DNA of 64,000 nt from Demequina maris (GCF_000971155.1 NZ_BBLX01000001.1:41879-105878), one strand, 5' to 3'. Shown: positions 27,373 to 39,477, counted from the first letter of the stretch. Numbers and translations: made by a program. Notes: generated by a model from the letters alone, not told the origin.

Positions 27373-28043
27373 GCGGCGAGCAGCCCGCCGCGGACAGCCG
27401 CGCGGCGCGCCTGCTGGGCGGGGAGACCTTCGACCTCCACGAGGCGATCGGCGGCTGGCGGGGCTTCCTCGAGTCCTCGCTGCCCGGCATCGTGTTCGTC
27501 GCGGCCTACATCGCGTGGGGCGGTTTCCGGGTCCCCGTGATCGCGGCGGGCGCCGTCATGGCCGTGCTCGTGATCATCCGCCTCATCCAGCGCACCCCGG
27601 TGGTGCAGGCCGCCTCCGGCGCGGTCGGCGTCGCGATCGGCGCCATCTGGGCGTGGCGCGCCGGCGACGCCTCCGGCTACTTCGTGCCGGGCCTGTGGCT
27701 CAACGCCGCGTACCTCGCGGGCATCCTCGTGTCGATGATCGCCGGGTGGCCGGTGGTCGGCATCGTCGTGGGACTCATCCGTGGCGAGGGGACGCACTGG
27801 CGCCAGGACCGCGCCGAGCGGAAGCGCTACCAGCTCGCCTCGGCCGTGCTGGCCGGCATGTTCGCGCTGCGCCTGCTCGTGCAGGTGCCGCTCTACCTCG
27901 CCGGTGCCGTCGCGGCGCTCGGCACCGCGAAGCTCGCGATGGGGCTGCCGCTGTTCGCCCTCACGCTGTGGGGCGTATGGCTGCTGGCCCGCGACGCAGG
28001 AGCTGCTCGAGAGACTCAGGATCCGCCTCCGACGACACGATGA
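27369..28043 (+). CDS. DUF3159 membrane protein
   Basis: 224 aa, about six predicted membrane helices. Family start: LLGGETFDLHEAIGGWRGFL leading to PGIVFVAAYIAWGG. Later, a helix with WPVVGIVVGLIRGEGTHWRQ and a basic segment RAERKRYQLA on the cytoplasmic side. ATG at 27369 overlaps the OB-fold stop. Its 3' end overlaps the convergent TrkA gene by 83 bp, encoding a charged tail rather than a membrane helix. Function unknown; always linked with TrkA genes. Confidence 0.88.
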   Translation: MSGEQPAADSRAARLLGGETFDLHEAIGGWRGFLESSLPGIVFVAAYIAWGGFRVPVIAAGAVMAVLVIIRLIQRTPVVQAASGAVGVAIGAIWAWRAGDASGYFVPGLWLNAAYLAGILVSMIAGWPVVGIVVGLIRGEGTHWRQDRAERKRYQLASAVLAGMFALRLLVQVPLYLAGAVAALGTAKLAMGLPLFALTLWGVWLLARDAGAARETQDPPPTTR

Positions 28044-28647
28044 ACAGCAGCTCGTCATGAGCCTCGAGCGTGTCGTCCGGGGTGGGTGCGATGGTGCGGT
28101 CGCCGCGGATGATGCACGCGAGCACGATGTCGACGGGCCACTGGATCTCGCTGAGCGGCACCCCGACCACCGGGGACGATGCGGGCAGCGTCACCTCGAC
28201 CATCGCGGCGCCGGACTGGCGGAAGGTGAACACGCGGACGAGGTCGCCGATCGCGACCGCCTCCTCGACCATCGCGGTCATGATGCGCGGCGTCGACACG
28301 GCAACGTCGACGCCCCACTGCGTGTCGTACATCCACTCGTTGCGCGGGTTGTTCACGCGGGCGACCGTGCGCGGCACGCCGAACTCGGTCTTCGCGAGGA
28401 ACGACACGACGAGGTTGGCCTTGTCGTCGCCGGTCGCGGCGACCACCACGTCCATCGTCTCGACCTGGGCGTCCCTCAGGGCCGACATCTCGCACACGTC
28501 CGCGAGCATCCACTCCGCCTCCGCGACCTGCGCGACGCGCATGGCGGCGGGGTTCGAGTCGACGAGCAGCACCTCGTGGCCGTGCTCGAGGAGGTCGCGC
28601 GCGATCGAGCGACCCACCGAGCCTGCGCCCGCGATCATGACCTTCAC
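27961..28647 (-). CDS. TrkA-family K+ uptake regulatory subunit (second of pair)
   Basis: 228 aa cytoplasmic RCK protein that gates a potassium transporter. The NAD-binding Rossmann motif GAGSVGRSIARDLLEHGHEV (residues 7-26) is followed by the acidic strand end DSN. The C-terminal RCK_C domain (about 140-225) includes VEVTLPASSPVVGVPLSEI. ATG at 28647. It overlaps the other trkA by 4 bp. Its last 28 codons overlap the end of DUF3159 on the other strand. Likely partners are the adjacent TrkA and a TrkH outside the window. Confidence 0.92.
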   Translation of the reverse strand: MKVMIAGAGSVGRSIARDLLEHGHEVLLVDSNPAAMRVAQVAEAEWMLADVCEMSALRDAQVETMDVVVAATGDDKANLVVSFLAKTEFGVPRTVARVNNPRNEWMYDTQWGVDVAVSTPRIMTAMVEEAVAIGDLVRVFTFRQSGAAMVEVTLPASSPVVGVPLSEIQWPVDIVLACIIRGDRTIAPTPDDTLEAHDELLFIVSSEADPESLEQLLRRGPAAIRPTA

Positions 28648-29309
28648 TTCGACACCTCCGGGGAACGGCCCGTCACGCGGGCCGGGTCGGCGCCCGACGC
28701 GGGCACCATCGTGAAGTAGGCCTCGTCACCCTCCTGCACCAGGCAGTCCGGGTCGGGCAGCAGCGGCTCGCCGAAGCGCACGAGGTAGGCGACGCGCGCG
28801 CCGGCCCGCCGCTCGAGCTCGGTGTAGCGGTGGCCCACCCATCCCGAGTCGACCGCCAGCCGCCTGAGGCTCACGCCGGCGCTCGGGTCGTCGTAGAGCG
28901 CGTCCGAGCCGCCCGGCAGGAGCCGCGAGACGATCTGCGCGGCGGTCCACGGCACGGGGGCGACCGTGGGGATGCCGAGCCGGCGGTAGACCTCGGCACG
29001 CCCGAAGTCCGCGATGCGGGCCACCACGTTGTCGATCCCGTAGGTCTCGCGCACCACGCGCGCCGCGAGGATGTTCGAGTTGTCGCCGTCGGAGACCGCG
29101 GCGAACGCGTACGCGTCCTCGACGCCCGCGGAGACGAGCGTGTCGCGGTCGAACCCGATGCCCGTGATGCGCTGGCCCTCGAAGGTGGGAGGGAGCCGGC
29201 GGAAGGCGTCGCCCGACTGGTCGATCACCGCTACGGTGTGGCCGCGGGCCTCGAACTCGGTCGCCAGCGTCGCCCCGGTGCGGCCGCAGCCCATGATCAC
29301 GATGTGCAC
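28644..29309 (-). CDS. TrkA-family K+ uptake regulatory subunit (first of pair)
   Basis: 221 aa, sister of the gene downstream. Rossmann motif GCGRTGATLATEFEARGHTV (residues 7-26) with a Cys in place of the second Gly, followed by VIDQSGDAF. The RCK_C region ends VQEGDEAYFTMVPASGAD. GTG at 29309. The pair corresponds to the CeoB/CeoC arrangement of mycobacteria. Divergent from the APC permease gene, with about 40 bp for two promoters. Confidence 0.92.
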   Translation of the reverse strand: MHIVIMGCGRTGATLATEFEARGHTVAVIDQSGDAFRRLPPTFEGQRITGIGFDRDTLVSAGVEDAYAFAAVSDGDNSNILAARVVRETYGIDNVVARIADFGRAEVYRRLGIPTVAPVPWTAAQIVSRLLPGGSDALYDDPSAGVSLRRLAVDSGWVGHRYTELERRAGARVAYLVRFGEPLLPDPDCLVQEGDEAYFTMVPASGADPARVTGRSPEVSK

Positions 29310-29336
29310 GGCAACCCACGGTATACCCCTTGAGCC

Positions 29337-29342
29337 TAGGAT
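29337..29342 (+). promoter_or_regulatory. -10 element (TAGGAT), probable leaderless promoter of the APC permease
   Basis: TAGGAT ends 8 nt before the GTG at 29351. The in-frame TTG at 29330 lies upstream of it and is not favoured. Confidence 0.45.
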
Positions 29343-29350
29343 GGTGCGAC

Positions 29351-31279
29351 GTGCAGAGGTTTCTCGAAAGCCTGAAACTGCTGGTGTTCGGGCGTCCCAT
29401 CGCGACCGAGCGCGCGCAGCGCGTCGGGCTGAAGACGCGGTTGGCGCTGCCCGTGTTCGGCGCCGGCCTCCTGTCCACGGTCGCGTACGCCCCCGACGCG
29501 GTGGTCGACGCCCTCCGTAAGGGAGGCGTGCAGTCGACCCTCCCGGTGATGGCGCTGGCGGTCGTGGCGATCATGGTGCTGCTGGGCTACGCGTACCGCT
29601 CCAACGTGCGCAAACGGCCCGACGAGCGCGGCGACTACGGGCTCGTGTCCGACAAGCTGGGGCCCACGGCGGCGCTCATCACCGGCGCCTCGCTGCTGGT
29701 CGACTACATCTTCACCGTCGCCGTCTCGGTCGCCGCGATCGCGCAGTTCGTCGCGTACGTGGTGCCGGCGGTGGGGGACCGGCACACCACCGTGGCGGTG
29801 GCCTCGATCCTCGTGATGACGCTCGCGAACCTCCGCGGCGTCGTCGAGCGTGCGCGCGTGAGCCTCGCGGTGTGGTTCGGCTTCCTCCTCGTCATCGGCC
29901 TCGTCATCGGCTTCGGCGCGAGCCGCGGCGACGTGGTGCCGCCCGCGAACCCGCCGGAGCCCACGTGGTCCTCGGCGATCGCCTTCGCGGGCGCGATCGC
30001 GTCCGGCGCGGTCATGCTCACCGGCATCGACCACCTCGCGTCGTCCGCGCCCGAGCACGCCGAGCCGCGGGCCAAGCGCGCGGGGCGCACCCTGATCCTC
30101 GCGGTGCTCACCGGCGCGGCCGCGTTCCTCGCCGTGACCCTCATGGTGTGGCGCTACCGCGTCTCCGGCTGGCAGTCGGGCCCGGTGCTCCTGCAGGCCA
30201 CGGACCGCATCTTCGAGGCCTCGTGGCCCGTGTGGGTGGTCGCGATCCCGACCGTCGCGATCCTGTACGCCGCCGCCTCGACCGTGTTCCGCCGGTTCTC
30301 GCGCCTGACCTCGCTGCTCGCGAGCGACTCGTACCTGCCGCGCCAGCTGTCGCAGCAGAGCGAGCGCCTCGTGTTCCGCGGCGGCGTGCTGTGGGTCGCC
30401 GGCGCCTCCGCGGCGATCGTCGTGGCCACGGGCGCGCGGCTCGAGCAGCTCGTGCACATGTACCTCATCGGCGCGTTCGCGGCGATCGTGCTGAGCCAGT
30501 TCGCGATGGTGCGGCTGCAGTCCGCGCGGATCGCGGTCGAGCCCACCGGTCGCCCGCGCGTGCGCATGAAGGGGACCCGCGTGCTGCACGTGGCCGCCGC
30601 CATCGTCGCGGCCGCGGTGTGGATCGTCATCGCGGTGTTCAACTTCGCCGCCGGCGCGTGGTTCGCGCTCGTGCTCGTCGCCGGCCTCGTGCTGCTCATG
30701 CGCGGCATCCACTCGCACTACGGCGACGTGCGCCGCCAGCTCACGATCCAGCCCAACGACCGCGCCTCGGCCCGGCCCAGCGCGACCCACGGCATCGTGC
30801 TGGTCGCGCAGCTGCACCGGCCCGCGCTGCGCGCGATCGCGTACGCGAAGGCCGCGCGCCACTCGTCCCTCGAGGCCGTCGCGGTGCAGGTCGACCCCGC
30901 GGCCACCCGCGAGCTCCAGCGCCGCTGGGGCGAGCTGCGGCTCGGCGTGCCGCTCGTGATCCTCGACTCGCCGTACCGCGACATGGTGGGACCGGTGCTC
31001 GAGCACGTGCGCTCGATCCACCGCCTGTCGCCGCGCGACATGGTCGTCGTGTACGTGCCCGAGTACATCGTGGGACGCTGGTGGGAGAGGTTCCTCCACA
31101 ACCGGGCGACCCTGCGCCTGCGCGCGCGGCTCCTGTCGGTCCCGCGCGTCGTGGTCGCGGCCGTGCCGTGGCACCTGCAGTCCTCGCTCGACACGGTCGA
31201 GGGCGCGGACTTCACGCGCGAGCTCCCGCGGGTGGCGCCGGCGGAGGACGAGAACGAGGAGGCGGCCACGCGTGGGTGA
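29351..31279 (+). CDS. APC-superfamily permease with long cytoplasmic C-terminus
   Basis: Amino-acid or cation permease, 642 aa, about 12 predicted membrane helices. Helix 1 region: LALPVFGAGLLSTVAYAPDA. An unwound-helix Gly motif is near IASGAVMLTGIDHLASS. The C-terminal about 160 residues after the last helix (from HYGDVRRQLTIQP) form a cytoplasmic USP-like domain (HGIVLVAQLHRPALRAIAYA). Actinobacterial 'DNA-binding/APC' homologs here resemble KUP-like or KimA potassium importers, which fits the neighbouring TrkA pair. GTG 29351 is preferred to TTG 29330. It overlaps the TrmA-like gene by 8 bp. Confidence 0.88.
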   Translation: MQRFLESLKLLVFGRPIATERAQRVGLKTRLALPVFGAGLLSTVAYAPDAVVDALRKGGVQSTLPVMALAVVAIMVLLGYAYRSNVRKRPDERGDYGLVSDKLGPTAALITGASLLVDYIFTVAVSVAAIAQFVAYVVPAVGDRHTTVAVASILVMTLANLRGVVERARVSLAVWFGFLLVIGLVIGFGASRGDVVPPANPPEPTWSSAIAFAGAIASGAVMLTGIDHLASSAPEHAEPRAKRAGRTLILAVLTGAAAFLAVTLMVWRYRVSGWQSGPVLLQATDRIFEASWPVWVVAIPTVAILYAAASTVFRRFSRLTSLLASDSYLPRQLSQQSERLVFRGGVLWVAGASAAIVVATGARLEQLVHMYLIGAFAAIVLSQFAMVRLQSARIAVEPTGRPRVRMKGTRVLHVAAAIVAAAVWIVIAVFNFAAGAWFALVLVAGLVLLMRGIHSHYGDVRRQLTIQPNDRASARPSATHGIVLVAQLHRPALRAIAYAKAARHSSLEAVAVQVDPAATRELQRRWGELRLGVPLVILDSPYRDMVGPVLEHVRSIHRLSPRDMVVVYVPEYIVGRWWERFLHNRATLRLRARLLSVPRVVVAAVPWHLQSSLDTVEGADFTRELPRVAPAEDENEEAATRG

Positions 31280-32465
31280 CCTGGTCCTGGAGATCGGCGC
31301 CGTCGCGCACGGCGGCCACTGCGTCGCCCGCCACGAGGGCCGGGTGGTCTTCGTGCGGCACGCGCTGCCCGGCGAGGTGGTCCGCGCGCGGCTGACCGAG
31401 GCGGGGGACGATGCGCGGCTGTGGCGCGCGGACGCCGTCGAGGTGCTCGAGGCGTCGCCCGACCGCGTCCCCTCCGCATGGCCCGAGGCCGGAGCCGGCG
31501 GCGTCGGCGGGGGCGAGCTCGCACACGTCGCGCTGCCGGCCCAGCGGCGCTGGAAGCACGACGTGCTGAGCGAGGCGTTCCTGCGCTTCGCGGACCGCGA
31601 CTTCCCGGGCGAGGTCCATGCCGCCCCGGGCGACGACGAGCGCGGGGGGCTGGGCTATCGGACCCGTGTCACCGCGGTCGCGGGGCCCGACGGGCGCGCG
31701 TCGATGCACGTGCACCGCTCGCGCGAGCTCCGGCCGTTGTCCGCGTTGCCGATCGCGGCGCCGGCGCTTGAGGAGCTGCTGCTGGGCACCCGCTACCCGG
31801 CGGGCGCTCACGTCATGGGCGTGGCACCCGGGGGAGAGGCGCCGAGGCTCGTCGTCGACGGCACGCCGTGGCGCGGTGGCCGGCCCGACAAGCGCGACAA
31901 CGCACCCCGCCGCGTGCGGGAGACCGTGACGACGTCGCGCGGCGCGCTGACCTACCAGGTCGACGTCGAGGGCTTCTGGCAGGTGCACCGCGAGGCGCCG
32001 ACGGTGCTCGTCGAGGCGGTGCTCGACCGCCTCGGGGACGCGGAGACCGTGCTGGACCTCTATGCGGGCGCGGGGCTCTTCACGGTGGCGCTCGCATCGG
32101 CGGGGCGGCACGTCACGTCGGTCGAGGCGGACGCGCGGGCCTCGCGCGACGCCCGCCGCAACGTGCACGGCCTGCCCGACGCGCGCATCGTCCACGGGGA
32201 CACGCGCGCGTACCTCGAGGCGGGACCGGACACGCCGGACGCGATCGTGCTCGACCCGCCGCGCTCGGGCGCCGGCGGGAAGACCGTGGACGCGCTGGCC
32301 GCCGTGGGTGCGGCCCGCCTGGTCTACGTGGCCTGCGACCCTGTCGCGCTCGCGCGGGACACCGCGCTGCTCGGCCACCACGGCTACGTGCTCGAGGAGG
32401 CGCAGGCCTTCGACCTGTTCCCGATGACGCACCACGTGGAGACCGTCGCGACGTTCACGCGCTGA
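31272..32465 (+). CDS. TrmA/RumA-like class I SAM-dependent RNA (uracil-5-)methyltransferase
   Basis: 397 aa. N-terminal TRAM domain (about 1-60: [20 protein letters not shown]). Methyltransferase motifs: [17 protein letters not shown] (motif I, about residues 261-277), [10 protein letters not shown] (motif IV) and the catalytic-cysteine segment [12 protein letters not shown]. The four-Cys [Fe-S] cluster seen in E. coli RumA is not evident, as in actinobacterial members. GTG at 31272 lies inside the end of the permease gene. Probably modifies rRNA or tRNA uridine. Confidence 0.9.
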   Translation: MGDLVLEIGAVAHGGHCVARHEGRVVFVRHALPGEVVRARLTEAGDDARLWRADAVEVLEASPDRVPSAWPEAGAGGVGGGELAHVALPAQRRWKHDVLSEAFLRFADRDFPGEVHAAPGDDERGGLGYRTRVTAVAGPDGRASMHVHRSRELRPLSALPIAAPALEELLLGTRYPAGAHVMGVAPGGEAPRLVVDGTPWRGGRPDKRDNAPRRVRETVTTSRGALTYQVDVEGFWQVHREAPTVLVEAVLDRLGDAETVLDLYAGAGLFTVALASAGRHVTSVEADARASRDARRNVHGLPDARIVHGDTRAYLEAGPDTPDAIVLDPPRSGAGGKTVDALAAVGAARLVYVACDPVALARDTALLGHHGYVLEEAQAFDLFPMTHHVETVATFTR

Positions 32466-32578
32466 CGCGGCATCGGGCCGCCGACCAGGCGCGTCTCCCG
32501 TGCATCTCCCGGGGTGGGGCCGTGGCTAGGATGGGCGCAGACCCATCGCCGGGAGACCCCGAACCACGGAGGAGACGC

Positions 32579-35389
<2,811 letters not shown>

Positions 35390-35407
35390 GCGCCGCCCGG
35401 CCCCGTT

Positions 35408-35437
35408 GGCCCCGTCCGGCGCTCGCCGGGCGGGGCC
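35408..35437 (+). terminator. Hairpin terminator after acnA
   Basis: 13-bp stem with one G-U pair (35408-35420 with 35425-35437) and a 4-nt loop. No T tract. It stands 19 nt after the acnA stop. Confidence 0.8.
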
Positions 35438-35463
35438 GCTGGCCTTGTACGCGCGGTGCGTCC

Positions 35464-35485
35464 CGCATCGTCCGCGCACGATGCG
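35464..35485. repeat. Inverted pair of the ACGATGCG motif between acnA and dxs
   Basis: CGCATCGT (35464-35471) and ACGATGCG (35478-35485) face each other across 6 nt, forming a small hairpin built from the decamer that recurs across the window. The left arm is a full 10-mer copy. Confidence 0.7.
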
Positions 35486-35570
35486 CGGGGCGCCAGGCCG
35501 GGACGGGCCCGCAGGGCGTCGGGACCGCGAGGCCGTAAAGTGGATCGTCAACAGCAGTAAGGAGCAACGG

Positions 35571-37433
35571 GTGCTGGAGCGCATCGGGTCGCCGCGGGAT
35601 CTCCGCGGGCTGACCTACGAGGAGCTGGCGGAGCTCTCCGCCGAGATCCGCGACTTCCTGGTCGACAACGTGTCCCGGACCGGCGGCCATCTGGGCCCCA
35701 ACCTGGGCGTCGTCGAGCTCACGATCGGCATCCACCGGGTGTTCCACTCGCCGTACGACTCCGTCGTGTTCGACACCGGCCACCAGGCGTACGTGCACAA
35801 GCTCCTCACGGGACGCCAGGACTTCTCGTCGCTGCGCCGCCGCGGCGGGCTCGCCGGCTATCCCGCGCGCCAGGAGAGCGTGCACGACATCGTCGAGAAC
35901 TCCCATGCGTCGACGGCGCTCTCGTGGGCGGCCGGCATCGCGCGTGGCCACACGATCAAGGGCGAGACCGAGCGCTCGACCGTGGCCGTCATCGGGGACG
36001 GCGCGCTCACCGGCGGCATGGCGTGGGAGGCGCTCAACTCGCTCGGCGCGTCGCAGGACCGCGTGGTCGTGGTGATCAACGATAACGGGCGCTCGTACGC
36101 GCCCACCATCGGCGGCCTCGCGCGGCGCCTGGACGGGATCCGCACGGACCGCCGGTACGAGGAGTTCCTCGGCTGGGGCAAGCGCACCTTCCAGGACCGC
36201 GGACCGGTGCGCGGCTGGACGTACCAGACCGTCATGCACACGAAGCGTGCGCTCAAGGGCCTGCTGACCGACGACGGCGTGTTCGCGGACCTCGGCCTCA
36301 AGTACATCGGGCCGATCGACGGGCACGACCTGCCGCAGGTCGAACGCGCGCTCCAGCAGGCGCACGACTTCGCGGGGCCCGTGATCGTCCACGTCCTCAC
36401 GGAGAAGGGCCGCGGCTACACGCCCGCGGAGCAGGACGCCGCCGACCGCTTCCACGCGGTGGGCAGGATCCACCCCGAGACCGGGCTGCCGATCGAGCCG
36501 TCGCGATTCGGATGGACCGGCGTGTTCGCGGACGAGTTCGTCGCGGTCGCGGAGGAGCGTCCCGACGTGGTCGCGCTGACGGCCGCGATGCTCGCGCCCG
36601 TGGGGCTCCAGCCGTTCGCGGACGCGTACCCCGACCGGGTCATCGACGTCGGCATCGCCGAGCAGCACGCCGTCACCAGCGCGGCGGGCCTCGCGTACGC
36701 GGGCCTCCACCCGGTGGTGGCGGTCTACGCGACCTTCCTCAACCGTGCCTTCGACCAGGTGCTCATGGACGTCGCGCTGCACAAGGCGGGCGTGACGTTC
36801 ATGCTGGACCGCGCGGGCCTCACGGGCGACGACGGCCCCAGCCACAACGGCATGTGGGACATGGCGCTGCTGCGCCACGTGCCGGGGCTCGAGCTCGCGA
36901 CGCCGCGCGACGCGGACACCCTGCGCCAGGCCTTCCGCGATGCGCTGGACGTCGACGACGCGCCCACCGTGGTGCGGTACCCCAAGGGCGCCGTGGGCGA
37001 CCCGATCCCGGCGATCCGCACCGTGGGCGGGCTCGAGGTGCTCGCCGAGCACGGCGCCGCGCCGCGCGTCGTGGTCGTGGGCCTGGGGCCGATGGCCGGC
37101 ACCGCGATCGAGGCGGCGGACAAGATCGCCGCCGACGGCATCGACACCCTCGCCGCCACCGCCACCTGGGTCCACCCGGTCCCGGACGGGCTGTCCGAGC
37201 TGATCGGCGGCGCCGAGCTGGTCGTGACCGTCGAGGACGGGCTCACCGACGCCGGGATCGGCCAGGAGTGGGCGAGCTACGCGCGGCTCCGCGGGCTCAC
37301 CGCGCAGTGGGCCCACCACGGCATCCCGCGCGAGTTCCTCCAGCATGCCTCGCGCGCGCAGCTCATCGACGACCTGGGCCTCGACCCGTCGGCGATCGCC
37401 GCGGACACGCTCGCACAGCTCCAGCAGGACTGA
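35571..37433 (+). CDS. dxs: 1-deoxy-D-xylulose-5-phosphate synthase
   Basis: First enzyme of the MEP isoprenoid pathway: pyruvate plus glyceraldehyde-3-phosphate to DXP, using ThDP. 620 aa. Motifs: the ThDP/Mg motif GDGALTGGMAWEALN (D143), NDNGRSYAPTIGG, and pyrimidine-domain PDRVIDVGIAEQHAVTSAAG. GTG at 35571 has AAGGAG 7 nt upstream; the frame is open further upstream but without homology. Supplies IPP and DMAPP for the polyprenyl synthase at 1.1 kb. The acnA-dxs-rnd-DUF3000 order is conserved in actinobacteria. Confidence 0.97.
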   Translation: MLERIGSPRDLRGLTYEELAELSAEIRDFLVDNVSRTGGHLGPNLGVVELTIGIHRVFHSPYDSVVFDTGHQAYVHKLLTGRQDFSSLRRRGGLAGYPARQESVHDIVENSHASTALSWAAGIARGHTIKGETERSTVAVIGDGALTGGMAWEALNSLGASQDRVVVVINDNGRSYAPTIGGLARRLDGIRTDRRYEEFLGWGKRTFQDRGPVRGWTYQTVMHTKRALKGLLTDDGVFADLGLKYIGPIDGHDLPQVERALQQAHDFAGPVIVHVLTEKGRGYTPAEQDAADRFHAVGRIHPETGLPIEPSRFGWTGVFADEFVAVAEERPDVVALTAAMLAPVGLQPFADAYPDRVIDVGIAEQHAVTSAAGLAYAGLHPVVAVYATFLNRAFDQVLMDVALHKAGVTFMLDRAGLTGDDGPSHNGMWDMALLRHVPGLELATPRDADTLRQAFRDALDVDDAPTVVRYPKGAVGDPIPAIRTVGGLEVLAEHGAAPRVVVVGLGPMAGTAIEAADKIAADGIDTLAATATWVHPVPDGLSELIGGAELVVTVEDGLTDAGIGQEWASYARLRGLTAQWAHHGIPREFLQHASRAQLIDDLGLDPSAIAADTLAQLQQD

Positions 37434-37464
37434 GCGGGCGCGCTGCACCGCCACCCCGTTTGGG

Positions 37465-37627
37465 AAAGTGGTAGGTGGTTGTCGGTTTTCCGAGGTTCCT
37501 GCGCCTCATGGGCAGCTCAGTGTCGATCGGCGGGAAGCACCCGCGCGGCGCGTCTCATCCGCCGCGCGACCACCAGGTACCCATGACGCGCGGAGACCTC
37601 CGGAAAGCGACCACCACCTACCACTTC
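37465..37627. repeat. 163-bp foldback element with 48-bp imperfect inverted arms
   Basis: Left arm 37465-37512 and right arm 37580-37627 are inverted copies. The outer 14 bp, AAGTGGTAGGTGGT and its complement, are perfect, and CATGGG/CCCATG closes the inner end. Between them a smaller stem (GCGCGGCG with CGCCGCGC) forms. There is no reading frame. MITE-like remnant or structured RNA between convergent dxs and rnd. It fills nearly all of this 224-bp gap. Confidence 0.75.
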
Positions 37628-37657
37628 GGGTGAGGGGTGAGGGGTTGGAGGCGGGGC

Positions 37658-38914
37658 TCAGCCCTCCGACGGCACCGCCGACTCAGCGAAGGCCCCGGCG
37701 AGCTCCGGCGCGACCAGGTCGATCTGCCACGCGCGTGCCCCTCGGCCCGCGAGGAAGGTGCGGATCCACTCCTCGCCGCCGTCCGTGTACTCCCAGCACG
37801 TGCGGCGCAGCGCATCGGGCTGGAGGAGGTTCTCGGCGGGGATCTCAAGGCGGTCGACCAGGGCGGCGATGCGCTCCCGCGCGCCGGTCAGACGCGCGAA
37901 GGCCTCCGGTCGCTTCTCCTTCCACACCCGCTGCTGCGGGGGGCCGTCGCCCTGAGGGGCGCGACGCGAGGGAAGCGACTTGTCCGGCAGCGCCATGGCC
38001 TCCTCGACGGCCTTGTACCACTGGGGTGCGCGGCGCTTGGTGCCCTTCGACTGGTACTCGCGGACGCCCAGGAGCCCGTCGAGGGATGTCGGCTTCGCGA
38101 GCGCGGCGGCGACGATGGCCTGGTCGCGCAGCACGCGGCCGGGGGAGATGTCGCGACGGCGCGCCTCGCGGTCGCGTGCCTCCCACATCGACCGCACGAT
38201 CGCGAGGCCGCGCTGGTCGCGCACCTGGTGCGATCCCGAGGTGCGGCGCCACGGCTCCTCGCGGGGCTCCGGCGGCGGCGCGAGGCGCACGGCCTCGAAC
38301 TCCTGCTCGGCCCACTCGAGCTTGCCGGCGGCGATGAGGTGGTCGACCAGGCGTTCGCGCAGATCGAGCAGCACCTCGACGTCGAGTGCGGCGTACACGA
38401 GCCAGTCGTGGGGGAGCGGTCGCGTTGACCAGTCCTGCGCCGAGTGCTCCTTGGCGAGCGCGAAGCCGAGCTCCCGCTCGACCACCGCGGCGAGGCCCAC
38501 GCGTGGCCAGCCGAGGAGGCGGGCGCCCAGCTCGGTGTCGAACACCTTGGCCGGGTTCATGCCCAGCTCGCGCATGCCGGGAAGGTCCTGGCTCGCCGCG
38601 TGGAACACCCACTCGGCGTCACCGAGCGCCTCGCCGAAGCTGGACAGGTCCGGCAGCGCCGCGGTGTCGATGAGCGCGATGCCGGCGCCGGCGCGCTTGA
38701 ACTGCGCGAGGTAGGTGCCCTGGCCGTAGCGGAAGCCCGAGGCGCGCTCGGCGTCGGCGGCCACGGGACCCGTCCCGGCGGCGAAGGCCTCGCAGGCCGC
38801 GGCGAGCGCCTCGGGGGTGTCGATCAGGGGAGGCACGCCATCCGCGGGCTCGGTCAGCGGGATGGCGGCTTGCGCATCGTCCTCCGGGGTCGATGCGGCG
38901 GTGGGCTCGGTCAC
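37658..38914 (-). CDS. rnd: Ribonuclease D (HRDC domain)
   Basis: 3'-5' exoribonuclease acting on tRNA precursors, 418 aa. DEDDy catalytic residues are seen in VAADAERASGFRYGQ (Asp-x-Glu), WVFHAASQDLPGMRELGM and HDWLVYAALDVEVLLDL (Tyr...Asp). The HRDC nucleic-acid-binding domain follows (about residues 210-290, RGLAIVRSMWEARDREAR). The C-terminus ends with a conserved ARAWQIDLVAPEL. GTG at 38914 overlaps the stop of DUF3000 (GTGA), so they form one operon transcribed away from gnd. Confidence 0.93.
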   Translation of the reverse strand: MTEPTAASTPEDDAQAAIPLTEPADGVPPLIDTPEALAAACEAFAAGTGPVAADAERASGFRYGQGTYLAQFKRAGAGIALIDTAALPDLSSFGEALGDAEWVFHAASQDLPGMRELGMNPAKVFDTELGARLLGWPRVGLAAVVERELGFALAKEHSAQDWSTRPLPHDWLVYAALDVEVLLDLRERLVDHLIAAGKLEWAEQEFEAVRLAPPPEPREEPWRRTSGSHQVRDQRGLAIVRSMWEARDREARRRDISPGRVLRDQAIVAAALAKPTSLDGLLGVREYQSKGTKRRAPQWYKAVEEAMALPDKSLPSRRAPQGDGPPQQRVWKEKRPEAFARLTGARERIAALVDRLEIPAENLLQPDALRRTCWEYTDGGEEWIRTFLAGRGARAWQIDLVAPELAGAFAESAVPSEG

Positions 38915-39465
38915 AGGGTCCTTCCCGGCAGCGTGCGCACTCCTTCCGGCGTCGGAGGGACGCCGGCGCACGCGGCCATGAGATCCGTCCACGCCGCGAT
39001 GTGCGGGGCCAGATCGGTGGTGGTGGGCGTCCACGACGCCCGTAGCTCGATGCTGACCTCGTCCGGTCGGTCGGACATCTCCCCGAACGACGACGAGGTC
39101 ACCTTGGTCACGGTACCGCCGCGCGCGCGGTGAGGCGCACCCGCGAGGGCGTCCGACAGCCACGACCACGCGACATCGCCCCACAGCTCGTCCCGCCCGA
39201 CCTCGGGATCGGCGGACGCCTTCACGAGGGCGACGATGCGCATCGTCCCCTCCCAGGCGGCCTGGCCGTCGGGGTCGTGCAGGATCACGAAGCGGCCCGA
39301 CGCCTCCTCGCCCTCGACCTCCCCGCTGATCGCGGCGGCGTACGGCGCGATGCGGTGAGGGGCGGGCACCTCGGTGAGGCGGACCGACGGGTGGGTGGGC
39401 GCGTCGCGCAACGACAGGAGCGCCTCGCGGAAGTCCGCGGGCGCCGCGCTGAGATCGCCGGCCAT
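38911..39465 (-). CDS. DUF3000 family protein
   Basis: 184-aa actinobacterial protein of unknown function. It begins with PADFREALLSLRDAPTHPSV, the family start, and has the typical strand APYAAAISGEVEGEEASGRF and WGDVAWSWLSDAL. ATG at 39465 with TAGGCT 6 nt upstream. A DUF3000 gene is coupled to RNase D in most actinobacteria, suggesting a link to RNA processing or DXP supply, but no activity is known. It contains the perfect palindrome GACGATGCGCATCGTC (39232-39247). Confidence 0.9.
   Translation of the reverse strand: MAGDLSAAPADFREALLSLRDAPTHPSVRLTEVPAPHRIAPYAAAISGEVEGEEASGRFVILHDPDGQAAWEGTMRIVALVKASADPEVGRDELWGDVAWSWLSDALAGAPHRARGGTVTKVTSSSFGEMSDRPDEVSIELRASWTPTTTDLAPHIAAWTDLMAACAGVPPTPEGVRTLPGRTL
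39232..39247. repeat. Perfect 16-bp palindrome built from two GACGATGC copies
   Basis: GACGATGC followed directly by GCATCGTC inside the DUF3000 coding sequence. It belongs to the decamer family repeated across the window. Confidence 0.75.
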
Positions 39466-39471
39466 AAACGG

Positions 39472-39477
39472 AGCCTA
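39472..39477 (-). promoter_or_regulatory. -10 element (TAGGCT), probable leaderless promoter of the DUF3000-rnd operon
   Basis: Minus-strand TAGGCT ends 6 nt before the ATG at 39465. Confidence 0.5.
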
